Shown here in pieces: positions 8,301 to 15,362 of a stretch of 64,000 nt of DNA. The notes under the pieces were generated by a model, which saw only the letters and a list, made by a program, of their open reading frames with translations, did not search any database and had not been told where the DNA came from. A program made the translations under genes and the position numbers. Where the stretch lies: the NCBI GenBank assembly GCA_947631565.1, contig CANRLV010000001.1:1-64000 (forward strand). The letters run 5' to 3'. The stretch's first letter is position 1, and every line of letters starts with the position of its first letter. This DNA is from an uncultured Gemmiger sp. (GTDB taxonomy: Bacteria > Bacillota > Clostridia > Oscillospirales > Ruminococcaceae).

Positions 8301-9897
8301 CACGGTCCAGATAGCCGTTAAGGGTCGACATCAGCTGTTCCAGGCTGTGGATGCGAGCATTGATTTCTTTCGCCAGATCTGCAGCTTGCCCGGCAACAGC
8401 GTTGACCGCGTCGGCGGCCCCCACGATGGCCGGGGCATTACGCAGGGTATCAGCCGCCAGCGTGAGCTGCCTGTTGTCGGCCTCCAGCGCTTGTAGTGCG
8501 TCATAGTGTTTCCGGCAGTCGTCACGTCTCTCCGTGTTTGTGTTCAGTGCTTTCTGCTCGTTCTCCCGGTCGGTTTTCAGCGCCGCAAGCTGGTCCTGCA
8601 TTTCCGGTGTTTCGGGCAGCGCGGGGTCATTTTCCAGCGTGGCGATTCGCCCGTCCAAATCGTCAAGCGTGGTTTGGTTTTCTGTGATTGCCTCCTCAAG
8701 GGTTTGAATTTCCTGTTCCAGCCCCGAGATGGCCGCCTCTGCATCCGCATAGGCCAGCGGCGGTTCCAGTTCGCTCAGCGCGAAAAGAACATCGTTTTCC
8801 TGGTTCTGTATCTCCGTTTGTGCATCCGAGATGCCTGCCAGCATCGGGTCTGCGCCCGCGCCGTTGTTTTGAGCTGCCTCCCGCAGGGTCTTGGGCATCC
8901 CGCTGGTGTCATACTCAGCGCCAAGATACCTGTTGATGAGCTCTTTCGTGCCGGCCAACAGTGTCGCGCCGTTGCCCAAGTCGCTGTTCACCGACGGGAC
9001 TTCAACGGTGGGCAGATTTCTCTGCTCGATTTTGGCATCTTCGATTTTTTGCTGTATAGTTTCGATCTGTCCTTCCAGCTCGCCGATACGCTTTTCCAGC
9101 GCCGGGATGGTCTCGGTGTCCAGCGTGGTGATGGCGCCGCGGACCTGGTCGGCAATGCTCTTTTGCTGAGTATCCAGTTGGTTTTTGCCGCTGTTGAGCT
9201 GTTTTTCGGCCTTTTCCATCTCGGCCAGGCCGTCGTTCACCTGCTTTTCGTTCTTTTCCAGCTCCTCGGCGGCCTCATCCAACCGGTCGCTGACCTTGCG
9301 CAGCAGGCGGTCGTTGACGGTGTCGATCTTGCCCTGCTGCAAGGTCACCTCCACCGTCTGTTCCACAAGACCGGTGGGCGTGACGTTGGCCACGCCGGGC
9401 ACGCGCTCGATGGCCGGGATGACCGTTTCCTCGGCAAAATCCGAGAGGGCGTAGATGTCCATCCCCTCGTAGTCCAGCGCCACATACTCGGTGGCGAGCA
9501 TATCGGGGCTCATTTCAATCAGCATGGGGGTGGCGGCGGTATCGGGCAGGCTGTCGGCCAGCTGGTTGATGGCCGTGCTGGCCTTGACCATGGCGCTGTC
9601 CATGTCGGTATCGTCAGCGAACTCCAGCATGACCATGCTGTAGTTCTCGCTGCTCGTGCTGGACACGTTCTCAACGCCGGTCACGGTGCCCAGGCTCGCC
9701 TCCAGCGGGCGGGTGACGTCGTTCTCGACCCTCTCCGGGCTGGCGCCCGGGTAGGCGGTGACGACGATGAGGTACGGCAGGCTGATGCCGGGCAGCAGGT
9801 CGGTGGGCATGTTCCACAGGCTGACCGCGCCCAGCACCAGCACGAGGATGACCCCGACCAGCACGGTAAATGGCTTTTTGACGCTGAATTTTGGCAT
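5362..9897 (-). CDS. RND-family transporter with large coiled-coil insert
   Basis: A 1511-residue member of the AcrB/SwrC efflux group. The start is the ATG at 9897 (MPKFSVKKPFTVLVG), with GGGGAG upstream, rather than 13 codons earlier. TM1 is followed by a porter-type segment (YPGASPERVENDVTRPLE) and, after the insert, by the TM2-TM6 core with GMLVDNSIVVIENIYRLR (the D of the proton relay is present). A second half carries its own porter domain and TM block (FLVLMGVIVNNGIVFVDY). Usual RND pumps have about 1030-1050 residues. The excess is a Lys/Glu/Gln/Leu-rich coiled coil at about residues 193-619, placed inside the first porter region and resuming at ISAQNFSMPAGYIDSG. The C-terminus is acidic. 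Substrate unknown; multidrug or lipid export is likely. Confidence 0.88.
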   Translation of the reverse strand: MPKFSVKKPFTVLVGVILVLVLGAVSLWNMPTDLLPGISLPYLIVVTAYPGASPERVENDVTRPLEASLGTVTGVENVSSTSSENYSMVMLEFADDTDMDSAMVKASTAINQLADSLPDTAATPMLIEMSPDMLATEYVALDYEGMDIYALSDFAEETVIPAIERVPGVANVTPTGLVEQTVEVTLQQGKIDTVNDRLLRKVSDRLDEAAEELEKNEKQVNDGLAEMEKAEKQLNSGKNQLDTQQKSIADQVRGAITTLDTETIPALEKRIGELEGQIETIQQKIEDAKIEQRNLPTVEVPSVNSDLGNGATLLAGTKELINRYLGAEYDTSGMPKTLREAAQNNGAGADPMLAGISDAQTEIQNQENDVLFALSELEPPLAYADAEAAISGLEQEIQTLEEAITENQTTLDDLDGRIATLENDPALPETPEMQDQLAALKTDRENEQKALNTNTERRDDCRKHYDALQALEADNRQLTLAADTLRNAPAIVGAADAVNAVAGQAADLAKEINARIHSLEQLMSTLNGYLDRAKGMLGDLNVQRASLQSTLQGLEANPLDPALGDMASQLLFSGMQAQLQLGQFQLESGKAQLEAGQTQLDAAREQYESAREEALKSANLDQLLNIQTLTQLISAQNFSMPAGYIDSGKGDGVTYLLKVGEPFSSVEELADTLLVNMDGVGEVRLKDVADVVLTDNAGDSYAKMGANQAVLLALYKGSTASTSEVSDAANAAMRELEDLHPGLHLTPIMDQGDYIRLIVNSVMSNLLWGAALAIIVLALFLKDLRPTLVVAISIPLSVLFAVVLMYFSGITLNMISLSGLALGIGMLVDNSIVVIENIYRLRARGVPAARAAVQGARQVAGAIIASTLTTVCVFVPIVFTEGLTRQLMMDMALTIGYSLGASLAVALTVVPCAGSTLLRKARDIPHPWFDRLTAGYEKLLRACLRVKAVPLALAVGLLAFSVWQVLHMGLVLIPEISSNQVSVNVTMPEGNDKDTSVATADAVMERILAVPGIESVGAMSASAAGGIVGGLGGTGEDDFSSFIYYIILDDEGDNDQAGVQQAIRDATADLDCTVNVGSGSAMDISALTGSGVEVNLYGNDLDTLLDLGGQVEALMAEVPGITDISNGQEEADTEVRVIVNKDRAMEYGLTVAQVFAELSAALTTETTSTTLTVGADTYTVDIIDTTKTPDLETIFKHEFTTTTTDDEGNQVTETHTLGEFANRLDAPGVSSIARENQSRYLIITSATEAGYNTSLLAREVRDRLDTLTLPEGYTAELAGESTQIDEMLVQMAGMLALAFIMIYLVMVAQFQSLLSPFIVLFTVPLAFTGGMLALLAFRETLSLMSLMGFLVLMGVIVNNGIVFVDYTNQLRVGGLDRTTALVAAGTTRMRPILMTTLTTVLAMVTMLFSSDPGSEMGRGMAIVIVGGLLYATLMTLFIVPVIYDMLFKKQPVNVDVGDDGMDDLPDDAAEFAAKYGGALLSAAADAVPVPAPEEPEEEDFTVELPKQGGEQ

Positions 9898-9966
9898 GTG
9901 CTCTCCCCTGCGGTGCCGCCGGGCAAGGCCCGGCATGGGGCCTTTGCGCGGCGCTTTAAAGCGTTC

Positions 9967-9986
9967 CCGACCGACCGGTCGGTCGG
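9967..9986. promoter_or_regulatory. TetR-type operator, perfect 20-bp palindrome
   Basis: CCGACCGACCGGTCGGTCGG is perfectly self-complementary and lies right after the expected transcription start of the RND gene, about 10-30 bases downstream of its -10. A TetR-family gene ends the same transcript, so this is very likely its autoregulatory operator. The link is inference; the palindrome itself is seen directly. Confidence 0.8.
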
Positions 9987-9996
9987 TTCCTGTTCC

Positions 9997-10025
9997 AGTA
10001 TCGCACCGGGGCGGGGCAAAGTCAA
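9997..10025 (-). promoter_or_regulatory. Promoter of the RND/tetR unit
   Basis: On the minus strand: -35 TTGACT (10025-10020), 17-bp spacer, -10 GATACT (10002-9997). The operator palindrome follows immediately. Confidence 0.75.
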
Positions 10026-10063
10026 GGCAAAGACGCCGTTTTCACAAAAAGTTTACCGCCGAG

Positions 10064-10093
10064 AAAAAAGGCTTCCCCCGGGGAGGGGGAAGC
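10064..10093 (-). terminator. Terminator after the folT/HD gene pair
   Basis: On the minus strand the perfect 9-bp stem GCTTCCCCC/GGGGGAAGC with a short loop is followed by C and six T. It is the last hairpin of the three-hairpin repeat listed next. Confidence 0.75.
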
Positions 10094-10144
10094 TGTCGCC
10101 GAAGGCGACTGATGAGTGGGCGGCGGCTGCGGCTTTCCCCTCAT
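10064..10144. repeat. REP-like cluster of three short inverted repeats
   Basis: Three stems stand in a row in this gap: GCTTCCCCC/GGGGGAAGC (10071-10093), GTCGCC/GGCGAC around GAA (10095-10109), and GATGAG/CTCATC (10111-10144). The arrangement resembles dispersed extragenic palindromic elements. No second copy was noticed in this window. The remainder of the gap 9898-10200 holds the promoter and operator listed above. Confidence 0.5.
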
Positions 10145-10200
10145 CCGTCTGCACGAAGCGCGGCAGGCCAAACGGCCCGCCACAGCGTATTTTTGCAGCC

Positions 10201-10743
10201 CTACATCGCCGCCATGCCCTCGATGCAGATGGCAATGACGTCGCCGAGGTCCATGCCGAGCAGATCGCAGCCCTTTTGGATGACCTCGCGGTCGATCTTG
10301 GCGGCAAAACGCTTGTCCTTGAACTTTTTCTTCACGCTCCTGGCGGCAAGGCCCCGGATGCCGTCGGGGTGCATTTTGGCCGTGGCGGCGACAAGGCCGG
10401 ACAGCTCGTCCACCGTGTACAGGCTCTTTTCGAGCCCGGTCACGGGCTCGACGTCGGTGCAAAGCCCCCAGCCATGGGCGAGGATGGCGCGGATGCTCTC
10501 CTCGTCCACGCCGGCGGCGCGCAGGGGCTCCTCGGTGTGCTGCAGGTGCTCGTCGGGGAACTGCTCAAAGTCATAGTCGTGCAGCCAGCCAACAGCGCGC
10601 CAGTACGCCTCGTCGGCGCCGAAATGCTTTGCCATCGCGCCCATGCAGGCCGAGACGTTGGCGGCGTGCTCGAACAAGTGGTCCTCGGTCGTGGTGGCCG
10701 CCAGCAATTCCTTGGCGCGGTCCATCGTCAGTTTTTCAGCCAT
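10201..10743 (-). CDS. HD-domain hydrolase
   Basis: A 180-residue protein of the HD metal-dependent phosphohydrolase superfamily. The metal-binding residues are visible: H26 in LFEHAANV, the HD pair H55-D56 in GWLHDYDFE, and H residues in EHLQHTEEP and ILAHGWG. It has no signal peptide and no second domain. Small HD proteins of this kind act on nucleotides or phosphate esters, but the substrate cannot be told from sequence. It starts six bases after the folT stop and shares its transcript, so it lies downstream of the THF riboswitch. That hints at a folate or one-carbon role. Confidence 0.75.
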   Translation of the reverse strand: MAEKLTMDRAKELLAATTTEDHLFEHAANVSACMGAMAKHFGADEAYWRAVGWLHDYDFEQFPDEHLQHTEEPLRAAGVDEESIRAILAHGWGLCTDVEPVTGLEKSLYTVDELSGLVAATAKMHPDGIRGLAARSVKKKFKDKRFAAKIDREVIQKGCDLLGMDLGDVIAICIEGMAAM

Positions 10744-10749
10744 AGTGGG

Positions 10750-11307
10750 TCAACTCCTGTTCCGGAAAGATTTTTGGGCGCTGTCGCAGGCGCGCAGCAG
10801 CAGCAGGGCCAGCGTGGCGCTGATGGGGAACTGCAAAAGGTTCTTGAGCAGCCGCATACCGGTGAGCACGGCGAACGCCTGCCCGTACATGATGTGCAGC
10901 CACAGCGGCGTCAGGAAAAAATTGAACACCAGCACGTTCGAAAGCTGGGCCAGCAGCACGCGCCCCAGCCGCACGGGCTTTCGGTAGAGCCACAGCCCGT
11001 ACAAAATGCCCATGAGCACGGCGCTCAAGGTAAAGCCGGGGAAATACGGGCCGTTGGGGCGCAAAAGATACCCGAGCACGTCGGCGGCGGCGCCGGTCAG
11101 GCCCGCCATCCACGGCCCGCACAGGTAGCCGGCGGCCATCAGGGCGAGGAAGTCAAAGCCGATCTCCAAATACGCGCTGACGGGGATGGTGAACTGGTTG
11201 AGCACGATGTGCAGCGCCGTGAACAGCGCGCACAGGGCCAGGCTGCGGGGCTTTTTGAGCTCGGCCAGGGCATTTGTGAACAGACGGTCATACATGGCGG
11301 CGGGCAT
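10750..11307 (-). CDS. folT: Folate ECF transporter S component
   Basis: A 185-residue membrane protein with about six hydrophobic segments, resembling ECF-transporter S components of the FolT family: an N-terminal cytoplasmic helix (LAELKKPRSLALCALFTAL), then FDFLALMAAGYLCGPWMAGL and a glycine-rich loop before FPGFTLSAVLMGILYG. The ATG at 11307 follows AAAGGGAGG; longer in-frame extensions run into the riboswitch and are not real. It would give specificity to a shared EcfA/EcfA'/EcfT module, which is not encoded here. The THF riboswitch and attenuator directly upstream make folate the likely substrate and indicate repression when reduced folate is plentiful. Confidence 0.88.
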   Translation of the reverse strand: MPAAMYDRLFTNALAELKKPRSLALCALFTALHIVLNQFTIPVSAYLEIGFDFLALMAAGYLCGPWMAGLTGAAADVLGYLLRPNGPYFPGFTLSAVLMGILYGLWLYRKPVRLGRVLLAQLSNVLVFNFFLTPLWLHIMYGQAFAVLTGMRLLKNLLQFPISATLALLLLRACDSAQKSFRNRS

Positions 11308-11396
11308 GGCGTGCCTCCCTTTCCGCGGGCCGCCCGGCCTTTGGCGCCGGCCGCCCGCTGCGGCAGGCCGCACGGCGCGGGGCGGCGTACCGACGC

Positions 11397-11429
11397 AAAA
11401 AGGGCGCCGCCGCCAAAGCAGCGCGCCCA
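11397..11429 (-). terminator. Attenuator terminator between riboswitch and folT
   Basis: On the minus strand a stem of GGGCGC/GCGCCC with a loop of about 14 bases is followed by five T. It lies about 35 bp after the riboswitch aptamer and 90 bp before folT, the usual position of an expression platform. Confidence 0.7.
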
Positions 11430-11460
11430 TTGCCGTCGGCTGCCCGCACCCGGGCAATGC

Positions 11461-11566
11461 AGCAGTGGGATGCGGGGCCCGCACCGCGGGCGGCATCGGC
11501 CGCCACTTCGTCCTGCCACAACTCCCCGTTGGTCAGGCACTGAAAAACGCGCGGGTCCCTACTCTG
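11461..11566 (-). ncRNA. THF (tetrahydrofolate) riboswitch aptamer
   Basis: Read on the minus strand, the leader of folT contains the marks of the THF aptamer in order: GCAGAGTAG; a P2 arm ending in CGCG followed by TT; a P3 stem CCTG-A-CC-AAC closed by GGGGA and GTT-GT-GG-CAGG; GACGAAG; a GGCGGC/GCCGCC hairpin; CGCGGTG returning the P2 arm (CGGGCCCC); and GCATCCC before CTGC, which closes P1. The GGGA of the P3 loop can pair with TCCC near the 3' end, reproducing the known pseudoknot. Both the motif order and the pairing agree with the Eubacterium siraeum aptamer as I remember it. It sits 150 bases before folT. Confidence 0.87.
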
Positions 11567-11595
11567 CGGCGGGGCCATAGCGGCCCCGCACCTGC

Positions 11596-11624
11596 ATTAT
11601 AGCGTGTCCCGCGCCCGTTGGCAA
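11596..11624 (-). promoter_or_regulatory. Promoter of riboswitch-folT-HD unit
   Basis: On the minus strand: -35 TTGCCA (11624-11619), 17-bp spacer, consensus -10 TATAAT (11601-11596). The -35 lies in the loop of an 11-bp inverted repeat (11606-11616 with 11627-11637) that could terminate the upstream ABC-transporter transcript, although its T-run (TTTTTT) is on the plus-strand side. Confidence 0.8.
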
Positions 11625-11652
11625 CAGGGCGCGGGACAGTTTTTTGCGCTTT

Positions 11653-12375
11653 TTACAGGACTTTTGACAAAAAGCTCGCCAGGCGCTCGTTCTCGGGGTT
11701 CGCAAAGAACTCCTGCGGCGGCTTTTCGACCTTGATGACGCCCTCGTCGATGAAGATGATGCGGTTGGCGACCTCGCGCGCAAAGCCCATCTCGTGGGTG
11801 ACGCAGAGCATGGTCATGCCGTCCTGCGCCAGCTCCTTCATCAGGGCCAGCACCTCGCCGACCATCTCGGGGTCGAGCGCGCTGGTCGGCTCGTCGAAGA
11901 GCAGCACCTCGGGCTCCATGGCCAGCGCGCGCACGATGGCGATGCGCTGCTTCTGCCCGCCCGACAGCATTCCCGGGTAGGCGTCGGCCTTGTCGGCCAG
12001 GCCGATGCGCGCAAGCAGCTCCATCGCGCGCTTATCGGCCTGCTCGGGCTTGAGCAGACCCTGCCGGACCGGGGCGAAGGTGATGTTCTTTTTCACCGTC
12101 ATGTGCGGGAAGAGGTTGAAGTGCTGGAACACCATGCCCACCTTGCGGCGCACGGCGTTGATGTCGGTGCCGGGGGCGTTGACCTGGATGTCCTTGAACC
12201 AGACCTCGCCGCCGTCCGGCTCCTCGAGCATATTCAGGCAGCGCAGGAAGGTCGATTTGCCGCAGCCCGACGGCCCGACCAGCACGACCACATCGCCCTT
12301 TTCGACTGTGATGTTGATGTCTTTCAGCACGGCGTTGCCGCCGTAGTTTTTTTGCAGGTGCTTAACCTCGATCAC
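11653..12375 (-). CDS. Polar amino-acid ABC transporter, ATP-binding protein
   Basis: A 240-residue ABC ATPase of the GlnQ/HisP/ArtM group. Walker [10 protein letters not shown] (about residues 34-42), Q-loop [13 protein letters not shown], signature LSGGQKQR, Walker [15 protein letters not shown], and the switch histidine in CVTHEMGFA are all intact, as is the family ending [13 protein letters not shown]. It energises uptake by the permease, whose stop it overlaps by 14 bp. Order on the transcript: binding protein, permease, ATPase. Confidence 0.92.
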   Translation of the reverse strand: MIEVKHLQKNYGGNAVLKDINITVEKGDVVVLVGPSGCGKSTFLRCLNMLEEPDGGEVWFKDIQVNAPGTDINAVRRKVGMVFQHFNLFPHMTVKKNITFAPVRQGLLKPEQADKRAMELLARIGLADKADAYPGMLSGGQKQRIAIVRALAMEPEVLLFDEPTSALDPEMVGEVLALMKELAQDGMTMLCVTHEMGFAREVANRIIFIDEGVIKVEKPPQEFFANPENERLASFLSKVL

Positions 12376-13114
12376 TTTGCGCCAGCCTCCTTTCCAGCTT
12401 GCTCAGCAGCCAACTGAAGAACATGACCAGCACGAGGTACATCAGCGCGATGCCGAACAGCGGGAACATCTGCTCATAGGTGCGGTTCATGATGCCCTGC
12501 GCCGCGTACAGCAGCTCCTTGCCGCCGATGACGGTGATGAGCGAGGTATCTTTGAGCAGGATGATGAACTCATTGCCCAGGGCGGGCAGCACGGCGCGCA
12601 GCGCCTGCGGCACGATGATGTAGGCCATGGTGGTGACGTAGCCAAGGCCCAGGCTGCGCCCGGCCTCGCGCTGGCCGCCGTCCACGGCCATGATGCCGCC
12701 GCGGATGATCTCGGACACATAGGCGCCGGAGTTGATGCTCAACGCCAAGGCGCCGACAACGGTAAAGTTGCGGCTGTGCGCGAAGATGACCAGGCCCATG
12801 ATGAGCATCTGCACCATCATCGGGGTGCCGCGGATGACCGTGGTGTAGACGAGGCAGACAGCGTTGGCCAGCCCCAGCAGCGGGTTTTTGTGCCCCCGGC
12901 GCTGCTGGTCATGCGCCACGCGGATGACCGCCACCAGGCAGCCGAAGAGGATGCCCAGCGCCAGGGCGATGGCGGTGACGGTGAGGGTGGTGCCGATGCC
13001 CTCAAGGTATTGCAGCCAGCGGTCGTTCATGAGGAACGCCTGGTAGAATTTGACGTAGAAATCCTGCCAGAACGTGCGACCGCTGTCGTGGGCCCACAGT
13101 TCATACAGTTCCAT
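12362..13114 (-). CDS. Polar amino-acid ABC transporter, permease
   Basis: A 250-residue permease of the HisM/GlnP type, with an N-terminal soluble stretch and about five membrane segments. The EAA loop that contacts the ATPase is visible ([20 protein letters not shown]), and [10 protein letters not shown] is the family motif between TM2 and TM3. It overlaps the ATPase gene. A single permease gene implies a homodimer. The start ATG lies about 80 bp after the binding-protein stop, separated from it by a hairpin (13143-13175). Confidence 0.9.
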   Translation of the reverse strand: MELYELWAHDSGRTFWQDFYVKFYQAFLMNDRWLQYLEGIGTTLTVTAIALALGILFGCLVAVIRVAHDQQRRGHKNPLLGLANAVCLVYTTVIRGTPMMVQMLIMGLVIFAHSRNFTVVGALALSINSGAYVSEIIRGGIMAVDGGQREAGRSLGLGYVTTMAYIIVPQALRAVLPALGNEFIILLKDTSLITVIGGKELLYAAQGIMNRTYEQMFPLFGIALMYLVLVMFFSWLLSKLERRLAQSDRG

Positions 13115-13142
13115 GCGCGTTTTTGCCCTTTCGGTAAAAGTG

Positions 13143-13175
13143 AAAAAGCGGGAGGGGCCCGGCAGGGTCCCTCCC
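13143..13175 (-). terminator. Intercistronic hairpin after the binding-protein gene
   Basis: On the minus strand GGGAGGGACCC and GGGCCCCTCCC form a strong stem with a four-base loop (one mismatch), followed by GC and five T. Such partial terminators often lower permease and ATPase levels relative to the binding protein. Confidence 0.6.
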
Positions 13176-13194
13176 CTGTTGCAAAGGGTTCGGT

Positions 13195-13995
13195 TTACTC
13201 GGCGCTGATGTACTTGGCGACGATGGCGTCAAAGGTGCCGTCGGCCTTGAGCTCGGCCATGGCGGCGTTGATGGCATCGAGCAGGGCGGTGTTGCCCTTG
13301 GCCACGCCGATGGCGTAGTCCTCCTCGGTGTAGTTGGTGTCGAGGATGGTCAGCCCCTCGTTGGCCGCGACCAACTCCTGCGCGGGGGCGTTGTCGATGA
13401 CGACGCAGTCCACCTGGCCGTTCTTGAGCGCCTGCACGGCGGTCATGCCGTTGTCATAGGCGGTGACGTTGTCGGCGCCGAAATCGTCCTCACAGTAGAT
13501 GTTGCCAGTGGTGCCGCGCTGCACGCCGATTTTCTTGCCGGCGAGGTCGTCGATGGTGGCGATGTCGGAGCCCTCGGGCACGATGACCGACTGCACGCCC
13601 TTGGCATAGGAATCCGAGAAGTCCATCACGGCCAGGCGCTCTTCGGTGACGGTGACGCCGGCCATGACGATGTCGCTCTTGCCGGTCTGGGCGGCGAGCA
13701 GGGCGGCGTCAAAGTCCATATCGTCGACGCGCAGGGTGAGCCCCAGCTTTTTGGCGATCTCGTTGGCGACCTCGACGTCGATGCCCTCAAAGTTGTCGAC
13801 GACGCCCTCGCCGTCGGTGGTCATCTCATACGGCGGGAAAGCGGCGTTGGTGCTCATCACCAGCACGCCCTCCTCCACGGTGGTAAAGCCGGTGGGGATG
13901 TCGGCGTCCGCGCTGCCGGCGTTGTCGGCGCCGCCGCAGGCGGCAAGGCCCAGGCCCAGCGTCAGGGCCAAAGCAAGGCTCAACAGTTTTTTCAT
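13195..13995 (-). CDS. Amino-acid ABC transporter substrate-binding lipoprotein
   Basis: A 266-residue family-3 extracellular solute-binding protein. The ATG at 13995 begins a lipoprotein signal peptide (MKKLLSLALALTLGLGLAAC, lipobox Cys at 20). The mature part has the family marks FPPYEM, GIDVEVANEIAKKLG and FDALLAAQTGKSDIVMAGVT, and, near the end, the region with DNAPAQELV. The ligand cannot be decided from sequence; arginine, cystine or another polar amino acid is possible. The promoter region contains an ARG-box-like sequence (see findings), which would favour arginine or ornithine if it is real. Confidence 0.9.
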   Translation of the reverse strand: MKKLLSLALALTLGLGLAACGGADNAGSADADIPTGFTTVEEGVLVMSTNAAFPPYEMTTDGEGVVDNFEGIDVEVANEIAKKLGLTLRVDDMDFDAALLAAQTGKSDIVMAGVTVTEERLAVMDFSDSYAKGVQSVIVPEGSDIATIDDLAGKKIGVQRGTTGNIYCEDDFGADNVTAYDNGMTAVQALKNGQVDCVVIDNAPAQELVAANEGLTILDTNYTEEDYAIGVAKGNTALLDAINAAMAELKADGTFDAIVAKYISAE

Positions 13996-14060
13996 GGTGT
14001 TCTCCCTCTCTATCGTTTGGTACAAAATCACATTCGCCCGCTTCTGGCGGGACATCCAAT

Positions 14061-14089
14061 AGTATATATGTATATTTATGCATTGTCAA
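14061..14089 (-). promoter_or_regulatory. Strong promoter of the amino-acid ABC transporter
   Basis: On the minus strand: consensus -35 TTGACA (14089-14084), 17-bp spacer, -10 TATACT (14066-14061). The spacer carries TGCATAAATATACA, an imperfect palindrome close to an arginine-repressor box. The surroundings are strikingly AT-rich for this genome. Confidence 0.85.
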
Positions 14090-14241
14090 TGTATATTTAA
14101 AAATTCGGCGCTTTGTGCCGCCTCGCCAGAACTGCGGGGATTTTTTTGTGCAAAACGTCCTGCTTTTTGCCGCGAAAGCTTGCCAGAGACCGCCGCCTGT
14201 GGTATGATGGGGATGACCTTTTGGCGAACCGGGTGAAAAAT

Positions 14242-15072
14242 ATGCAGGATATACGCCTTCTCGCGCTGGATATGGACGGCACCGTGCTGGACGATGACAA
14301 AAACATCAGCCCCCGCACGGCGGCCGCCCTGCAGGCGGCCATCGACCGCGGTGTGCTGGTGGTGCCGGCCACGGGGCGCACGGCGGAGGGCATCCCGCCG
14401 CAGTTTTTGTCGCTGCGCGGGCTGCGCTGGGCGCTGACCTCGAACGGGGCGAGCGTGGTCGAGCTGGGCAGCGGGCGCTCGCTGGTGCACCTGCCCTTTA
14501 CGCTGGAGATGGCGCTGGCCGTCTATGACATCGTGGACCGCTATGAAAGCCTGCTCAGCGTCTTCATCGGCGGGCACGGCTACACGCGGGACGGCGGCGA
14601 GGTGCTGGAGCAGTACGCGCCGCCCAACCTCTGGCCGTATCTGCGCGCCTCCCGCCGGGCGGTGCGGGATATGCGGGGGCTGATGCGGCAGAACCCCAAC
14701 GCGGTGGAAAAGTTCAGCATCCTGTATAAAGATGTGTCCACGCGGGACGCCGCCCGCGATGCGGTGCTGGCACAGTTCCCGGACATCGAGGTGGCCGACA
14801 GCCTCGGCGGCAATCTGGAGCTGACCGCCCCCGGCGTGGACAAGGGCCGCGGCCTGCTGGAGCTGGCCAGGGCCCTGGGCATCGACCCCGCGCAGGTGAT
14901 GGCCTGCGGCGACAGCGGCAACGACACGGCGATGCTGCGCGCAGCCGGCCTGGGCGTGGCGATGGCCAACGCGCAGGACGAGGTCAAGGCCGCGGCGGAT
15001 TACATCACCCTCTCCAACAACGAGGACGGCGTGGCCGCGGCGGTGGAACGGTTCGTTTTGGACGCGTTATAA
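14242..15072 (+). CDS. Cof-type HAD-superfamily phosphatase
   Basis: A 276-residue sugar-phosphatase-like hydrolase of the Cof/IIB HAD group. The start is the ATG at 14242 (MQDIRLLALDMDGTVLDDD), after GGGTGA. Motif I is DMDGT (about residues 10-14). Motif II lies in VVPATGRT, motif III is the Lys region before the cap returns (APGVDKGRGL), and motif IV is ACGDSGNDTAML. A mobile cap domain fills the middle. The substrate is unknown; relatives act on sugar phosphates and flavin or PLP phosphates. An extended -10 (TGGTATGAT, 14210-14218) precedes the gene. A hairpin (15089-15114) ends it. Confidence 0.88.
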   Translation: MQDIRLLALDMDGTVLDDDKNISPRTAAALQAAIDRGVLVVPATGRTAEGIPPQFLSLRGLRWALTSNGASVVELGSGRSLVHLPFTLEMALAVYDIVDRYESLLSVFIGGHGYTRDGGEVLEQYAPPNLWPYLRASRRAVRDMRGLMRQNPNAVEKFSILYKDVSTRDAARDAVLAQFPDIEVADSLGGNLELTAPGVDKGRGLLELARALGIDPAQVMACGDSGNDTAMLRAAGLGVAMANAQDEVKAAADYITLSNNEDGVAAAVERFVLDAL

Positions 15073-15084
15073 AAATGTGTTTTC

Positions 15085-15120
15085 TTGACAGTGTACCGCG
15101 GCAATGGTACACTGTTTTTA
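15085..15120 (+). promoter_or_regulatory. Terminator and promoter in one dyad
   Basis: A perfect 9-bp inverted repeat, CAGTGTACC/GGTACACTG (15089-15114), is followed by TTTTTA and can terminate the HAD gene. The same bases hold -35 TTGACA (15085-15090), a 17-bp spacer and -10 TACACT (15108-15113) for the next gene. The dyad could also be an operator. Confidence 0.65.
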
Positions 15121-15155
15121 TATATGGCAATGCTGCCGGCGGGGAGGCGTTCGTG

Positions 15156-15338
15156 ATGACATTACAGGGGTTTTTGACCTTGGCGGTGCTGTTTTTGCTG
15201 CTGGGGGCGGGGGCGATGTTCATCGCCCTGCACGACGGCTGGAAGGGCGGCTGCGCCGGCAACTGCGCGCACTGCCATCAGCCCTGCGCCGACCCGGAGA
15301 AGACGCTGGCCGAGCATGACCGCAAAAAGAAGCAATAA
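15156..15338 (+). CDS. Small Cys-rich single-pass membrane protein
   Basis: A 60-residue protein. The ATG at 15156 is favoured because GGGGAGG stands eight bases upstream; an earlier in-frame ATG lies inside the promoter. One hydrophobic helix (about residues 4-24) is followed by GGCAGNCAHCHQPC, giving four closely spaced Cys with His between them, and a basic-acidic tail ending KKKQ. The build resembles FeoB-associated Cys-rich membrane proteins, which often end in a GCxGxCxxC cluster, but no feo gene is near. Metal or redox binding is possible. It has its own promoter and precedes the PPK2 gene by 24 bp. Confidence 0.6.
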   Translation: MTLQGFLTLAVLFLLLGAGAMFIALHDGWKGGCAGNCAHCHQPCADPEKTLAEHDRKKKQ

Positions 15339-15362
15339 AAATAAAAAGGAGGCAAGTATCTC

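Noticed and set aside
8506..11580. A 1024-residue plus-strand frame opposite the RND, HD and folT genes
   Set aside because: It crosses a promoter, an operator, a terminator and a riboswitch on the other strand and has no family resemblance.
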